DNA of 64,000 nt from Streptomyces sp. NBS 14/10 (lineage in GTDB: Bacteria; Actinomycetota; Actinomycetes; Streptomycetales; Streptomycetaceae). The DNA lies in the NCBI RefSeq assembly GCF_002224125.1, contig NZ_NCSM01000020.1, positions 1 through 64,000 of the forward strand. Reading direction: 5' to 3'. The first letter of the stretch is position 1, and each line of letters starts with the position of its first letter. The position numbers were made by a program, and so were the translations under genes. Under the pieces are notes generated by a model. It was not told the DNA's origin. It did no database searches and saw only the letters and a list, made by a program, of their open reading frames with translations. Below are positions 36,491-45,833 of the stretch, piece after piece.

Positions 36491-36833
36491 CGTTCGGGTA
36501 TAGCCGCTGCGTCAGTGCGGCGGCCAGCTGGTCGCGCCGCCCGGCGGACACGATCTGACCCACGGGCAGCCAGCAGGCGTCAGCGACTTCCTCGACCTGG
36601 AGGCGGGTGATGTCCTCGACGTCGGTCGTGAACACGTACCGGAAGTCGACGTGCGTGTGGGGGGCCTCGCCCTTGGCGGGGATCGGGTGGATGTCCACAT
36701 GGACCGGCACGTCCGATACCAGGCGCACCGACCGGGCGGCGATACGCCGGTCTCCTCGGTCATCTCGCGCAGGGCCGCGTCGTGCAGGGTGTGGTCCTCG
36801 AGCTCGGTGCGACCAGGGGGCTGATACTGGTGA
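36447..36833 (-). pseudogene. Frameshifted Nudix hydrolase remnant
   Basis: One minus frame gives HTLHDAALREMTEETGV, the core of the Nudix box (REMTEE). After a single-base shift near 36735 another frame continues with VHVDIHPIPAKG, HTHVDFRYVFTT and ACWLPVGQI, the second half of a Nudix fold. The beginning is lost at the junction with the integrase remnant. Confidence 0.65.
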
Positions 36834-36882
36834 ACACTCCTATTCAACTGGCGCCGGTTCCCCGGGGAATCCAGCCTGCTGG

Positions 36883-37800
36883 TCACCTTGCGTGATCCCC
36901 TGGGGCGTATCGGCTCCAGGGTCCGCCGGTCTCGTTGCGGAGGCGGCTGGTGGTCCTGTCGTGGTAGCCGAGAGCGTCTGCGACGACGGGTGCGGGAAGT
37001 TCGAGGAGTTGCTGCCGAATGGCGGCGCCGCGAGCGGCGGCGATCGGGATTCCGACCTTGTTCAGGAGCGCGGACAGGTGGTTGGGGCCGAGCGGCTGGC
37101 CGGTCCGGCGGCCGGGGAAGAGCCACCGGGACGCCGGGTTGGTGGGGGTGTCCATGTTGCCGCGATTCGTGATGTGCTCCAGCAGCAGGGCGGCGACCGG
37201 CGCGGGAACGGGCGAGGGTGGCTCGCCGAGTCGTAGCAGCACGGCGTCGTCATCGCGGATGACGCCGTCGATGGTGAGCCGGACGACGCGGCTCAGCGGT
37301 TGTGCGTAGAGGAGAACGATGACTTGGGCGACGCGGAGTCGCATCGGTACTTCCGTATCGGTCAGAAGCCTGCCCAGGGTGGCGAGGCGTTCGTCTTCGC
37401 TCAGTGCAGGCCGACGGGAGATCTCCATGCCGGGGATGGCCAGGGAACGTTGGCAGTGACGGCCCTGTATGGCCCAGGTGAGGAAGCCCCTCAGGCGAGT
37501 GCGGGCGTGTTCGGCGTTTGCGGCGAACCAGGCGTGGATGTCGACCTGGCCGCATGACGCGAGGGTGGTGTTCCGATCGCCGAGCCATAGCAGGAAGGCC
37601 GTCGCGTACTTGATCTGTTCGCTGGTGAAGCGGCGGACGCTGGGTGTGGTGTGGCTTCGCTTGGCCCGGGCCCGCAGCCCGGGGAGGACGTGCCAGGTAG
37701 CGAAGAGCCTGGTCGTCTTGGGGTGCTCGGGTTTGGCGATGTCGGTCAGGTGTCCGGGAAGCCAGCGCTGAAAGGAACAGAGGTGCTTGTCGACCGCGGG
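36883..37800 (-). pseudogene. 5'-truncated integrase/recombinase-like gene (copy B)
   Basis: A continuous minus-strand frame of about 300 codons ends at 36883 and runs back to ~37800, but no start codon exists in its upstream part. It contains FQRWLPGHLTDIAKPEHPKT, FLTWAIQGRHCQR, then MRLRVAQVIVLLYAQPLSRV and a C-terminal LGYHDRTTSRL. This resembles site-specific integrase-like proteins common in Streptomyces, with a tyrosine-recombinase-type C-terminal layout. An internal ATG (37428) could express the last 181 residues. Sequence upstream of ~37800 changes character, so the N-terminal part was lost. Confidence 0.55.
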
Positions 37801-38076
37801 CAGGGCTCGGCCAGCCCGACCGCCTCCGGCGTGGTCACGGCTGTCGGCGGTGTCGGGAGCCTGGTCGGCGCGCGCTGTTCGCCCCGAAGATCGCGCGCCA
37901 GTTCGGCGTGGGACGGAAGGTCACCATCGGGCTCGCGGTCAGCCCGCGGGCCCAGGTTCCCCCTCCTCCTCTCCGGTCTCGGCGGCAGGAGATAGATCGC
38001 ACTGGCCGCCACACTGGCCGTAGGTACGTACGCCGGGCCGGCTGCCGCCGCCGCGGCAGCCTGCTCCCCAGCGGTC

Positions 38077-38718
38077 TTACTCAGCCTTCTCGGACTGCGG
38101 CTCGTCCTGGGCCGGTGCGGCCGTGTGGGGGGCGGTGTAGAAGACGGACGCGCCCTGCTTGCTGCGCTGGGCCTGGTTCTTGGCGACGAGCGCTTCGAGG
38201 GTGGTGCGCACGACTGTGGTCTTGATGCCGCGTTCGGGATGGGCCTGGCCGAGGGCGGTGGCGACTTCCGCCGCGGAGCGCGGTTCGCCCTGTTCGGTGA
38301 GGTGGCTGCGGACGAGTTCGACGAGCGTGGGTTGGGCCGCCTTCGGGGCTGTGGCCTTGCCCGCGGGCTTCTTGGCGTCCGACTTCTTGGCTGCCGTGCC
38401 GACCTGTCCGGCATCGGCCTTCGTCGCGCGTTTCCGCTGCCCGGCACCGGGCTCATCAGAGGTCTTCTTACGGGGAGCGGGCACGGTGGGGCTGCTCGGG
38501 GCGGCCGCAGGCTGAACCGGCGTGGGTGTAACGCCAAGTGCCTGCTGCACGTTGACCAGCACGGAGTGGTCATGCTGCAGGGCGGCCAGCTGCTCCTGCA
38601 GTGCGACGATGTCCGCGCTGATGCGCTCCTGCTCCTTGGCATTGCGTTCGAGGTCGCCGGCCACCTGGGCTGCGTACTGCGACGCCAGCTCGGTGGAGGC
38701 CGTTGTGCTCTCCGACAT
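38077..38718 (-). CDS. Coiled-coil and winged-helix protein with Lys/Ala linker
   Basis: The protein has about 213 residues. Residues ~10-70 form a predicted coiled coil (LERNAKEQERISADIVALQE). A Lys/Ala/Pro-rich, DNA-binding-like linker follows (KKSDAKKPAGKATAPKAAQ). The C-terminus reads as a winged helix (LVELVRSHLTEQGEPRSAAE, then VRTTLEALVAKNQ). The ATG at 38718 has AAAGG nine bases upstream. A nucleoid or regulatory role is plausible; proteins with this layout are frequent in Streptomyces without assigned function. Confidence 0.65.
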   Translation of the reverse strand: MSESTTASTELASQYAAQVAGDLERNAKEQERISADIVALQEQLAALQHDHSVLVNVQQALGVTPTPVQPAAAPSSPTVPAPRKKTSDEPGAGQRKRATKADAGQVGTAAKKSDAKKPAGKATAPKAAQPTLVELVRSHLTEQGEPRSAAEVATALGQAHPERGIKTTVVRTTLEALVAKNQAQRSKQGASVFYTAPHTAAPAQDEPQSEKAE

Positions 38719-38914
38719 GAGGTTGACCTTTCTCTGTTCCCTGGCTGGGCGTGCCAGGCCTTTGGCGCAGACGTAGAGCGCCACGCGCGTGTGTTCTCAG
38801 GCTGGTGTCTGAAAGCAGCGGCGGTCACTGCTGCGAACAGCCCAGCACAGAGATAGTACGGATGAGTGAAGGGTGTTGTTTCCCTTGAGTGATGTCTTTT
38901 GCTCGAGCTGAGCT

Positions 38915-39120
38915 TCAAGACCGGCGCACATGATGCTCCTCGGGGCATAGCGCAGAGCGGATTGGAGGGCACTCGTGGGGGAGCTGCCACAGGACGTTGT
39001 CGGTGTCCTGGTGGTGGCGCCAGGCGGTCAGGATGCGGGTGGTCGTCGCCAGCCCGTCGAGCAACTCTACGGTCTAGTGGTGGGAGTGCCCGCACAGGCG
39101 GGCGAGGAGGTCCATGTCGG
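38915..39120 (-). pseudogene. Possible broken gene of unknown family
   Basis: A minus frame reads LLARLCGHSHH, a TAG, then TVELLDGLATTTRILTAWRH and HQDTDNVLWQLPHE to a TGA. The composition on both sides of the TAG looks like one protein. No family is recognised. The rest of 38785-39460 contains no convincing gene. Confidence 0.25.
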
Positions 39121-39533
39121 TGACCGGAGTGTCGGGGCAGGACGCAGGCCGCAGCGCTCTGAGACGAAGCCTGCTGCTCGACCGGGCCGACCGACAGACC
39201 CCACTGGAAGATCTTTCTCCAGAAGAAGGCCGAGGCTGCCGGTGCCAGGTCGACGAGGGCAGCGCCTTGGTACTCACACAGCCCAGGACAGGATCACCGG
39301 CGCGCCCTGCTCGAGGCGTGACATCAACCTCGGCCAGCTGAACGGGAGCCACAGTCCGGTCAATCGGCCTGATGCCGTTCCTCCTCGATCCGCTCACGGA
39401 AGGGCAATAGCCGCTCCGCGAGGGTGGGCATAGCATCCGCCAATTCCTCCAGATCCCTCACTGAGCTGTACTGAGATTTGTGGAGTCCCTGATGCCAGGG
39501 TTACGGTCCTGGCGAAGGAGAACCACCAGAACC

Positions 39534-39845
39534 ATGGCAGCACCCCGTAAATACCCGGACGAGCTCCGCGAGCGCGCGGTCCGCGAGGTCCGCACCAGTG
39601 GTCGGCCGATCGCCCACGTAGCGAAGGATCTCGGCATCCACAAGGAGGCCCTGCGCGGCTGGGTCCGCCAGGCCGAGGCCGACCACGGCGAGCGTGACGA
39701 CCGGCTCTCGACCGCCGAGCGTGACGAGCTCAGGCAACTCCGCAAGGAGAACGCCGAGTTGAAGCGGGCGAACGAGATCCTGAAAGCTGCCAGCGTGTTT
39801 TTTGCCCAGGAGATCGACCGTCCCCGGACGAGGCCGAGCAGGTGA
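39534..39845 (+). CDS. IS3-family transposase OrfA
   Basis: The protein has 103 residues. An HTH for inverted-repeat binding (VAKDLGIHKEALRGWVRQAE) is followed by a leucine-zipper-like coil (ELRQLRKENAELKRANEILK). The run GTTTTTTGCC near 39795-39805 is a suitable -1 slippage site for making the OrfAB fusion: the -1 frame after it leads towards OrfB. The ATG at 39534 was chosen over upstream in-frame codons as the conserved IS3 OrfA start. Confidence 0.8.
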   Translation: MAAPRKYPDELRERAVREVRTSGRPIAHVAKDLGIHKEALRGWVRQAEADHGERDDRLSTAERDELRQLRKENAELKRANEILKAASVFFAQEIDRPRTRPSR

Positions 39846-40725
39846 TCGACCACCTGCGTGAGAGGGGCCTCGGGGCGATCCCGTCTGCCGGGTTCTGGAG
39901 CTGTCGCCATCGACGTACTTCGCCCGCAAGAAGCGGCCGAAGTCGGCCCGCCGGCTCCGCGATGAGCAGTTGATGCCACTGGTCGAGGAGGTCCACGCGG
40001 AGTCGGGCGGCACCTATGGTGCCCGGCGGATCACCCGGGCCCTCAGACGCAAAGGCCACGACGTGGCCCGCTGCACCGTCGAGCGGCTGATGGCCGAGCT
40101 GAGCCTGGAGGGCGTCATCCGCGGGCAGCGCCGGCGGACCACCGTCCCGGAGCCGTCGGCGCCCCGCCCGCCGGACCTGGTCGACCGTGATTTCACCGCC
40201 TCGCGGCCGGATCAGCTGTGGGTGGCGGACATGACGTATGTACGCACCTGGTCTGGGTGGGCATACGTGGCGTTCGTCCTGGACGTGTACTCGCGGATGA
40301 TCGTCGGCTGGCAGGTCGCGAACCACATGCGGACCGAACTTCCGCTGGACGCATTGGAGATGGCGCTGTGGAGACGGAGGATCAAGAAGGACTCCGGCCT
40401 CATTCACCACAGCGACCGCGGGTCGCAATACGTGTCGATTCGGTATACCGACCGGCTCGCCGACATCGGCGCCTCCGCGTCGGTCGGCTCTGTCGCGGAC
40501 AGCTATGACAACGCGATGGCCGAGGCCCTGAACGGCACCTTCAAGGCCGAGCTGATCGAGATGCAGGGCCCATGGAGGGACGTCGACCAGGTCGAGCGTG
40601 CGATCTTCCAGTGGGTCACGTGGTACAACGAAGAACGCCTCCACTCTGCTCTCGACTACGTACCGCCAGCCGAGTACGAGGAAGCCTTCTGGCGCAGCCA
40701 GGAGCAAACCCCGCAGTCCGCCTGA
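39845..40725 (+). pseudogene. IS3-family transposase OrfB with N-terminal frameshift
   Basis: From ~39930 the frame is intact and contains the HTH_21 part (GGTYGARRITRALRRKG) and the DDE integrase core: Asp in LWVADMTYV, Asp in IHHSDRGSQYV and Glu in NAMAEALNGTFK. Upstream, the -1 frame from orfA reads VIDHLRERGLG and then loses phase where GGGGCGATCC lacks one base relative to the expected Gly-x-Asp-Pro; PVCRVLELSPSTYFA resumes in the next frame. All catalytic residues remain, but the OrfAB fusion is interrupted unless the base is a sequencing error. Confidence 0.65.
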
Positions 40726-40764
40726 AACAAGATCGCCGGACTCTACGAAACTCGGGGCAGCTCA

Positions 40765-41100
40765 TTGTGGAGTGAGTATCTCCAGTCGTGTGCGAGTTCG
40801 CTGATGATGAAGGAGCCCCCGGCCGCGCGTGTCCTGGACGGTGGCTGTGTTGGGGAGGGGTTTGTCGGGGCTGGGATCCTGCACGGCGCAGATGACGGTG
40901 CTGGCAGTGTTCATCAACCCCAGCCATCCGTGGCAGCCGGTGTGCGGGGCGAGGGCGTGGCGTACGGTAGTGGCGACGATCGTGCCGACCACGGTCGTGA
41001 AGTCGGCGGTGCAGGAACGCCGGCCCCACAGGGCCAGGGTGCGGTGGGTGAAGCGCCGGATCCGGCCCAGGCTGGCGGAGTTCGTGTACGCCGCCGTCAC
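40765..41100 (-). pseudogene. Broken RsbW-like ATPase gene, cut by the IS3 element
   Basis: The minus frame begins NSASLGRIRRFTHRTLALW and continues through NTASTVICAVQDPSPDKPL and DTRGRGLL, nearly identical to the intact ATPase gene at 46008-46547. After GRG the phase shifts (IISELAHDW appears in another frame) and the gene ends at the IS3 right end. The N-box Glu-Asn of the ATP site is altered (GTIVATTVRHA against GELVANAVRHA), so it was already degenerate. A short protein-like plus-strand frame without a start (RFVYRWVDDEPAVLDRV) fills 41098-41275. Confidence 0.7.
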
Positions 41101-41271
41101 CTGCCGCTTTGTCTACCGGTGGGTGGACGACGAACCGGCCGTCCTCGACCGTGTCCGCCACGTCCTTGCACAGTTCCGCTTCCGCGCCATGACAGATCCC
41201 GGAATCGACCCTCTACTTCATCCGTCAAAACTCACGCAAGGAGTGCCGAACCCTCCAAACGAGATGAATTG

Positions 41272-44200
41272 TTAGCGGGACACTGGGTAGTTAGGGCAGA
41301 TCCGCGCGTTCTGCTGCTCGCGTAAATACATGGATTGTTCCACCTGTGTGAAATTCCGACGAACGGCCTCACAGATCCGTTCCTCGGCTTGGTGCGGGAC
41401 TGAAAGCCTGTCCCACAATTTCACCGTGCCGTCATTGCTTCCGGAGGCCAGGGTTCTCCCGCTCGGGCTGAACGCGACCGAGTTCACCGGGCCAGCGTGG
41501 CTGGTAAGGGTACGGCGAGACTTGCCGGTGCTCACATTCCACAACCGAACCGTGCTGTCGTCGCTTCCGGTGGCCAGGGTTTTCCCGTCCCGACTGAACG
41601 CCGCCGAATTCAGAGAGTCGCTGTCGCTATAGAGGGTGCGATAGAGCTTTCCTGTGTTCACGTTGGAAAGACTTGTTGTCTTGTCGTTGCTGCTGGTAGC
41701 TAGGGTTTCTCCGTTCGGGCTGAACGCGACCGAGTTCACCGGGCCAGTGTGGTCTTTAAGGATTAGGCGGGGCTTGAGGGTGTCTGTGTCCCACAGTCGC
41801 ACCGTACTGTCGTTGCTTCCGGTGGCTAAGGTTCTCCCGTTCGGGCTGAACACGACCGAGTTCACCGGGCCCATATATCCAAAGGCCTCGTGGAGTTTTC
41901 CGGTGCCTATGTCCCACAGCACCATGCCATCGAAGCCGCCAGCGGCTAGGGTTTTCCCGTCAGGGTTGAACGCTACAGAATATACAGTGCTGATGTTGCC
42001 AGTGAGGGTGCGGCGGAGTTTACCGGTGTTCGTATTCCATAGTCGCAGCGTGCCGTTGTAGTCGCCTGTGGCTAGGGTTTTTCCGTTGGGGCTGAACGCC
42101 AACGAATATATTGGATTGCTGTTCTTGAAGACGCGGCGGGGTTTGTTGGTGTTCAGATCCCACAGCCGCACCGTGGAGTCGAAGCTTCCTGTGGCTAGGG
42201 TTTTTCCGTCGGGGCTGAATGCGACTGAGTGGACTGGGCCGGTGTGGCTGGTGAGGGTGTGCCGGGATTTACTGGCGTTCGGATCCCACAGGCGTACTGT
42301 CTTGTCGAAGCTTCCTGTGCCTAGGGTTTTCCCGTCGGGGCTGAACACTATCGAGTACACCGCGCCAGTGTGGCCGGTGAGGGTACGGCGGAGTTTACCG
42401 GTGTTCGTATTCCACAGTCGCAGCATGCTGTTATGGTCACCTGTGGCTAGGGTTTTTCCGTCGGGGCTGAATGCGACTGAGTGCACTGGGCCGGTGTGGC
42501 TGGTGAGGGTGTGCCGGGATTTACCGGTGTTCGGATCCCACAGGCGTACTGTCTTGTCGAAGCTTCCTGTGGCTAGGGTTTTCCCGTCGGGGCTGAATGC
42601 TATCGAGTACACCGTTCCGGTGTGGCTGGTGAGGGTGTGCCGGGATTTACCGGTGTTCGGATCCCACAGACGTGCTGTCTTGTCGAAGCTTCCTGTGGCT
42701 AGGGTTTTCCCGTCGGGGCTGAATGCTATCGAATACACCGTGCCAGTGTGGCCGGTGAGGGTGCGGCGGAGTTCACCGGTGTTCGTATTCCATAGTCGCA
42801 GCGTGCCGTTGTAGTCGCCTGTGGCTAGGGTTTTTCCGTTGGGGCTGAACGCCAACGAATATATTGGATTGCTGTTCTTGAAGACGCGGCGGGGTTTGTT
42901 GGTGTTCAGATCCCACAGCCGCACCGTGGAGTCGAATCCTCCGGTGGCCAGGGTTCTTCCATCAGGACTGAACGCGACTGAGCGCACTGGGCCGGTATGG
43001 CCGGCAAGGATACGGCGCACCTTACCGGTGTCAACGTCCCACAGCCGCACGGTCTTGTCATCGCTAGCGGTGGCCAGCGTCTTTCCGTCGGGACTGTACG
43101 CCAGCGAGTTCACCGGGCCGGTATGGTCGGCAAGGCGTCGGCGCGTGGGTAGGTCGGCTGCGGCGTAGAGGCTGGTGAGGGACTCGTCTATGGGGCTGGT
43201 TTGGTAGGCCAGGACGGCCAGAAGGGAAGCAAGATCAGGATTCTCGTCTATCAAGTCAGCGGACAAAGAAGCCAATTGGCGTGATTGGCTCTCGTGCTGC
43301 GCGAGGGTAGCGGCGTGCCGTGCGGTGTTGGCCTTGTGCTGTTGCCAGATGGCTACTGCTGTGGTGATCAGAGCGAGGACGAGCATGCTGGCCAGGATCG
43401 TGTTGATACGCCGGGTACGGCGAGCTGTGGCTTGTTGGCGGTCCCGGCTGGTCTCCAGAAACGTGGCGATGTCCGGCGGAAGGGGACGTTGGCGGGCCCA
43501 GTCGATGCCTTCAGCGAGCGCACTCCCATCTAGGAGGTCCCCATGAAGGCCGCTGTCGACATGGTGTGCGTGCTGCTCGGTAGTGCGATGGAGCCAGAGC
43601 TGGAACTTGCGGTCGTCGGCCGCCCAGTCACGCAGGTCGTTCCAGTCGCGGATGAGAGCGTCGTGTACGAGTTCGGCCATTGGCTCGCCCGGGGCCTGTC
43701 CGGGGCGTGTCGTAGTACCGGTGGTGATGATGCGGTAGCCAGTCAGCCCGGCCATGACCGTCTCGAAGGCCGCGTCAGTAGCCAGCCCTGTGTCCGCGGG
43801 GTCAGTGACTAAGGAGCGCAGGCGTGCGAGGGGAACCTGCTGTCGAGCGGCCGGGACCGCACGGGCGTCGTCGGCAGGCCGAACCAAAGCGGTGAGAATT
43901 CTCTTCGCGATCGGGCGCCGGCAGGTGGGCAGCTGGCTGACCGCACGGTTGCACCACGTCGCCAGGCTGCCGGTGATCCCGCCGATCCGCTGGTACGCCT
44001 GGTGGGTGAGACAGCCGTCCTCGCGCCGCTCCCACAACTGCCGCAGCGTCAGCTCCAAGGGCGGGAGCAGGGTGACTGCCGCATGCCGGCCGGGACCGGC
44101 GACAAGAATGTCGCTGATGATCCTCTCCGACAGGCCGCCCTCGATCCGCACACCAGCAGTCTGAGCGGGGCGGGTGATGATGGCACGCAGTTCGGCCGGG

Positions 44201-45480
44201 CTCAGGGTCGGGGGAACATTGAGGAGCCCAGGCAGGGAGACTTTCATCAGCTCCGGGGCCAGGGCATCCAGCGGGGCGTAGAAGTCGTTGCGCATGATTA
44301 GGACAACGATGAGGCCGATAGGGGCGTCGATGGCCGCCACCAGATGTTCCACGGCCGCTGCGCGCCGGTCGGAGGCCGTACCGGGAGCGGCAGGTGCGCA
44401 CTGGGTGAGCAACTCCTCGAACTGGTCGATGACCAAAATCAGGCGATCGTGGCCGGGCTCGCTGACCAAGCGGCGTTCCACTGCGGCCAGGACGCCGTCG
44501 TCGGCGGCGCCGGGCAGGCCCGCCGCCTCCAACTCGGCGAGCAGATCCTGTCCGGGCCGGGCGGTAATGGACAGCCAGCGGTCGCTGCCCGGGACAGCGC
44601 CCTGGGCCAGCGCGGGCAGGACACCAGCCTGTACCAGAGACGACTTGCCCGCCCCGGAAGGGCCCAGTAAGAGTAGTGCCCGCTGATCAGCCAGGGCTTC
44701 CAGGACGTTCTCGACAGCTGCTTCCCGGCCGTGGAACCAAGCGGCGTGCTGCGCGGTGAACGGTTCCAGCCCCAGATACGGACACACCTGACTCTCTGCG
44801 AGTTCTGGTCGCACCTCACGCAACACCTCGGTCGGGGTGGCGTAGGCGATGCCCAACCCCTTCAGATGAGTGTCGGGAGAGGCGACGGCGGTGACCATGC
44901 CGATCACTAGCCCGGTCACCTCATCTACGACCGGTCCACCACTGAACCCGGTGGTTAGGTCATTGGCCGCAGAGAGCTGAAGCAGGCGATTCGTCCTGTT
45001 GCCTGCGGCGAGCAGGCTACCGGCTCTGCCATAGCCGAAATGTCCACCGCGCGGCGCCTGCGCGGGAAACCCGAACGATGCCACCCTGTGCCCCCGGCAC
45101 CCCGCCGCAGCCCCCAGCGCCACGCCCCGGACCCCGGCCGGAACGCCGTCCAGCCGCAGCACGGCCACGTCGTCGCCCTCCGGGACCCGCCATCCCTCGA
45201 CCAGCACCCGACCGGTACCGCGGGGCACCTCCGGCAGGTTCGGAAAGACCACATCCACCTCTCCACCAGGGCCCTGCCCCGCAGCGCACACCACATGCGC
45301 GCAAGTGAAGGCAGTGTCCTCACCGATCAGGAAACCCGCCCCGGCCACACCACCGTCCGCCGTCAGAACCTGGAAGACTGACGGGGACACCGCCAAGCCG
45401 TCAGCTGCGGCCGCCTCGGCCCCGGAGCCCGATGCAAACACCCGGCCGGAATCGGACGAAAGCCCGCCCTCCATGGTCAC
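41272..45480 (-). CDS. Trypsin-like protease - STAND NTPase - 14-blade WD40 protein
   Basis: The protein has about 1402 residues. The N-terminal serine protease has His62 in FTCAHVV, Asp103/104 in GDDVAVL and Ser180 in TTGFSGGPVV. The STAND domain has Walker A GPSGAGKS (273-280) and Walker B LILVIDQFEELL. A membrane helix (ILASMLVLALITTAVAIW) and short coil precede 14 WD40 blades of ~42 residues, enough for two seven-blade propellers. The GTG at 45480 overlaps the stop of the Trypco1-type gene (GTGA). Related trypsin-STAND proteins are proposed conflict systems in which the propeller senses and the protease executes; this is inferred. All catalytic residues are intact. Confidence 0.85.
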   Translation of the reverse strand: MTMEGGLSSDSGRVFASGSGAEAAAADGLAVSPSVFQVLTADGGVAGAGFLIGEDTAFTCAHVVCAAGQGPGGEVDVVFPNLPEVPRGTGRVLVEGWRVPEGDDVAVLRLDGVPAGVRGVALGAAAGCRGHRVASFGFPAQAPRGGHFGYGRAGSLLAAGNRTNRLLQLSAANDLTTGFSGGPVVDEVTGLVIGMVTAVASPDTHLKGLGIAYATPTEVLREVRPELAESQVCPYLGLEPFTAQHAAWFHGREAAVENVLEALADQRALLLLGPSGAGKSSLVQAGVLPALAQGAVPGSDRWLSITARPGQDLLAELEAAGLPGAADDGVLAAVERRLVSEPGHDRLILVIDQFEELLTQCAPAAPGTASDRRAAAVEHLVAAIDAPIGLIVVLIMRNDFYAPLDALAPELMKVSLPGLLNVPPTLSPAELRAIITRPAQTAGVRIEGGLSERIISDILVAGPGRHAAVTLLPPLELTLRQLWERREDGCLTHQAYQRIGGITGSLATWCNRAVSQLPTCRRPIAKRILTALVRPADDARAVPAARQQVPLARLRSLVTDPADTGLATDAAFETVMAGLTGYRIITTGTTTRPGQAPGEPMAELVHDALIRDWNDLRDWAADDRKFQLWLHRTTEQHAHHVDSGLHGDLLDGSALAEGIDWARQRPLPPDIATFLETSRDRQQATARRTRRINTILASMLVLALITTAVAIWQQHKANTARHAATLAQHESQSRQLASLSADLIDENPDLASLLAVLAYQTSPIDESLTSLYAAADLPTRRRLADHTGPVNSLAYSPDGKTLATASDDKTVRLWDVDTGKVRRILAGHTGPVRSVAFSPDGRTLATGGFDSTVRLWDLNTNKPRRVFKNSNPIYSLAFSPNGKTLATGDYNGTLRLWNTNTGELRRTLTGHTGTVYSIAFSPDGKTLATGSFDKTARLWDPNTGKSRHTLTSHTGTVYSIAFSPDGKTLATGSFDKTVRLWDPNTGKSRHTLTSHTGPVHSVAFSPDGKTLATGDHNSMLRLWNTNTGKLRRTLTGHTGAVYSIVFSPDGKTLGTGSFDKTVRLWDPNASKSRHTLTSHTGPVHSVAFSPDGKTLATGSFDSTVRLWDLNTNKPRRVFKNSNPIYSLAFSPNGKTLATGDYNGTLRLWNTNTGKLRRTLTGNISTVYSVAFNPDGKTLAAGGFDGMVLWDIGTGKLHEAFGYMGPVNSVVFSPNGRTLATGSNDSTVRLWDTDTLKPRLILKDHTGPVNSVAFSPNGETLATSSNDKTTSLSNVNTGKLYRTLYSDSDSLNSAAFSRDGKTLATGSDDSTVRLWNVSTGKSRRTLTSHAGPVNSVAFSPSGRTLASGSNDGTVKLWDRLSVPHQAEERICEAVRRNFTQVEQSMYLREQQNARICPNYPVSR
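42002..42936 (-). repeat. Near-identical 182-bp repeat inside the WD40 region
   Basis: Segments 42002-42183 and 42755-42936 are almost identical at DNA level, differing at about one base near 42020. They lie 753 bp apart, which is 251 codons or about six blades. This implies recent duplication or gene conversion of a multi-blade block, keeping the reading frame. Confidence 0.8.
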
Positions 45481-45833
45481 GCCTCTGCGCTCTCCGGAGT
45501 TGGCGGCATGCGGTCGCCGCCACTCCATACCAGGCGGACCTTCAGATGGACCGCCGCCTCACCACTGGTGATGACCGCCCCCGCTTTCGCCGACAGATTG
45601 ACTCCAAACTCCACCTCGACCTCCTGCGGACCGGCTGCCCTCAGCTGCTCCAGCACAGCCCGCGCCGTCTCCCGCACCGGGATCAGTGATTCCTGCACCG
45701 TCCGCGGCAACTCACGAACCGCGTCACCCAACCGTCCCGCCTTCACCGGCCCATCGGACTCCGGCACGCCCTCAACGTCCTCGAAAAGGATCGCCCCACC
45801 GTCTTCAAGCGGCATCCGTACAGAACCAGGCAT
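45477..45833 (-). CDS. Trypsin-co-occurring domain 1 (CU044_2847-like) protein
   Basis: The protein has about 118 residues. It shows the usual order of this small family: a beta-rich start (MPLEDGGAILFEDVEG), a helix with GRLGDAVRELPRTVQESL, then VEVEFGVNLSAKAGAVI and a terminal strand VHLKVRLVW. Family members are encoded beside trypsin-STAND proteins, as here: the stop overlaps the GTG of the protease gene. The ATG at 45833 is preceded by AAGGGGGAG. It may inhibit, target or be cleaved by the protease; the role is inferred from context only. Confidence 0.75.
   Translation of the reverse strand: MPGSVRMPLEDGGAILFEDVEGVPESDGPVKAGRLGDAVRELPRTVQESLIPVRETARAVLEQLRAAGPQEVEVEFGVNLSAKAGAVITSGEAAVHLKVRLVWSGGDRMPPTPESAEA

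Larger units (their letters stand above)
39462..40764 (+). mobile_element. IS3-family insertion sequence
   Basis: The left end TGAGCTGTACTGAGATTTGT (from 39462) and the complement of the right end TGAGCTGCCCCGAGTTTCGT (to 40764) are imperfect inverted repeats with TG...CA termini. Between them lie orfA and orfB of an IS3 element with a T6G slippery site. No matching 3-4 bp target duplication was found. The right end sits directly on the truncated RsbW-like gene. Confidence 0.75.

Noticed and set aside
37746..39095. 449-codon minus-strand frame
   Set aside because: It runs in another phase of the coiled-coil/winged-helix gene and is Ser/Arg/Pro-rich. Only the part near 37800-38070 might hold a true remnant, which I could not identify.
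41330..43168. Regularly repeated DNA suggesting a CRISPR or tandem-repeat array
   Set aside because: The ~126-bp periodicity corresponds exactly to WD40 blades in the coding frame of the minus-strand protein.
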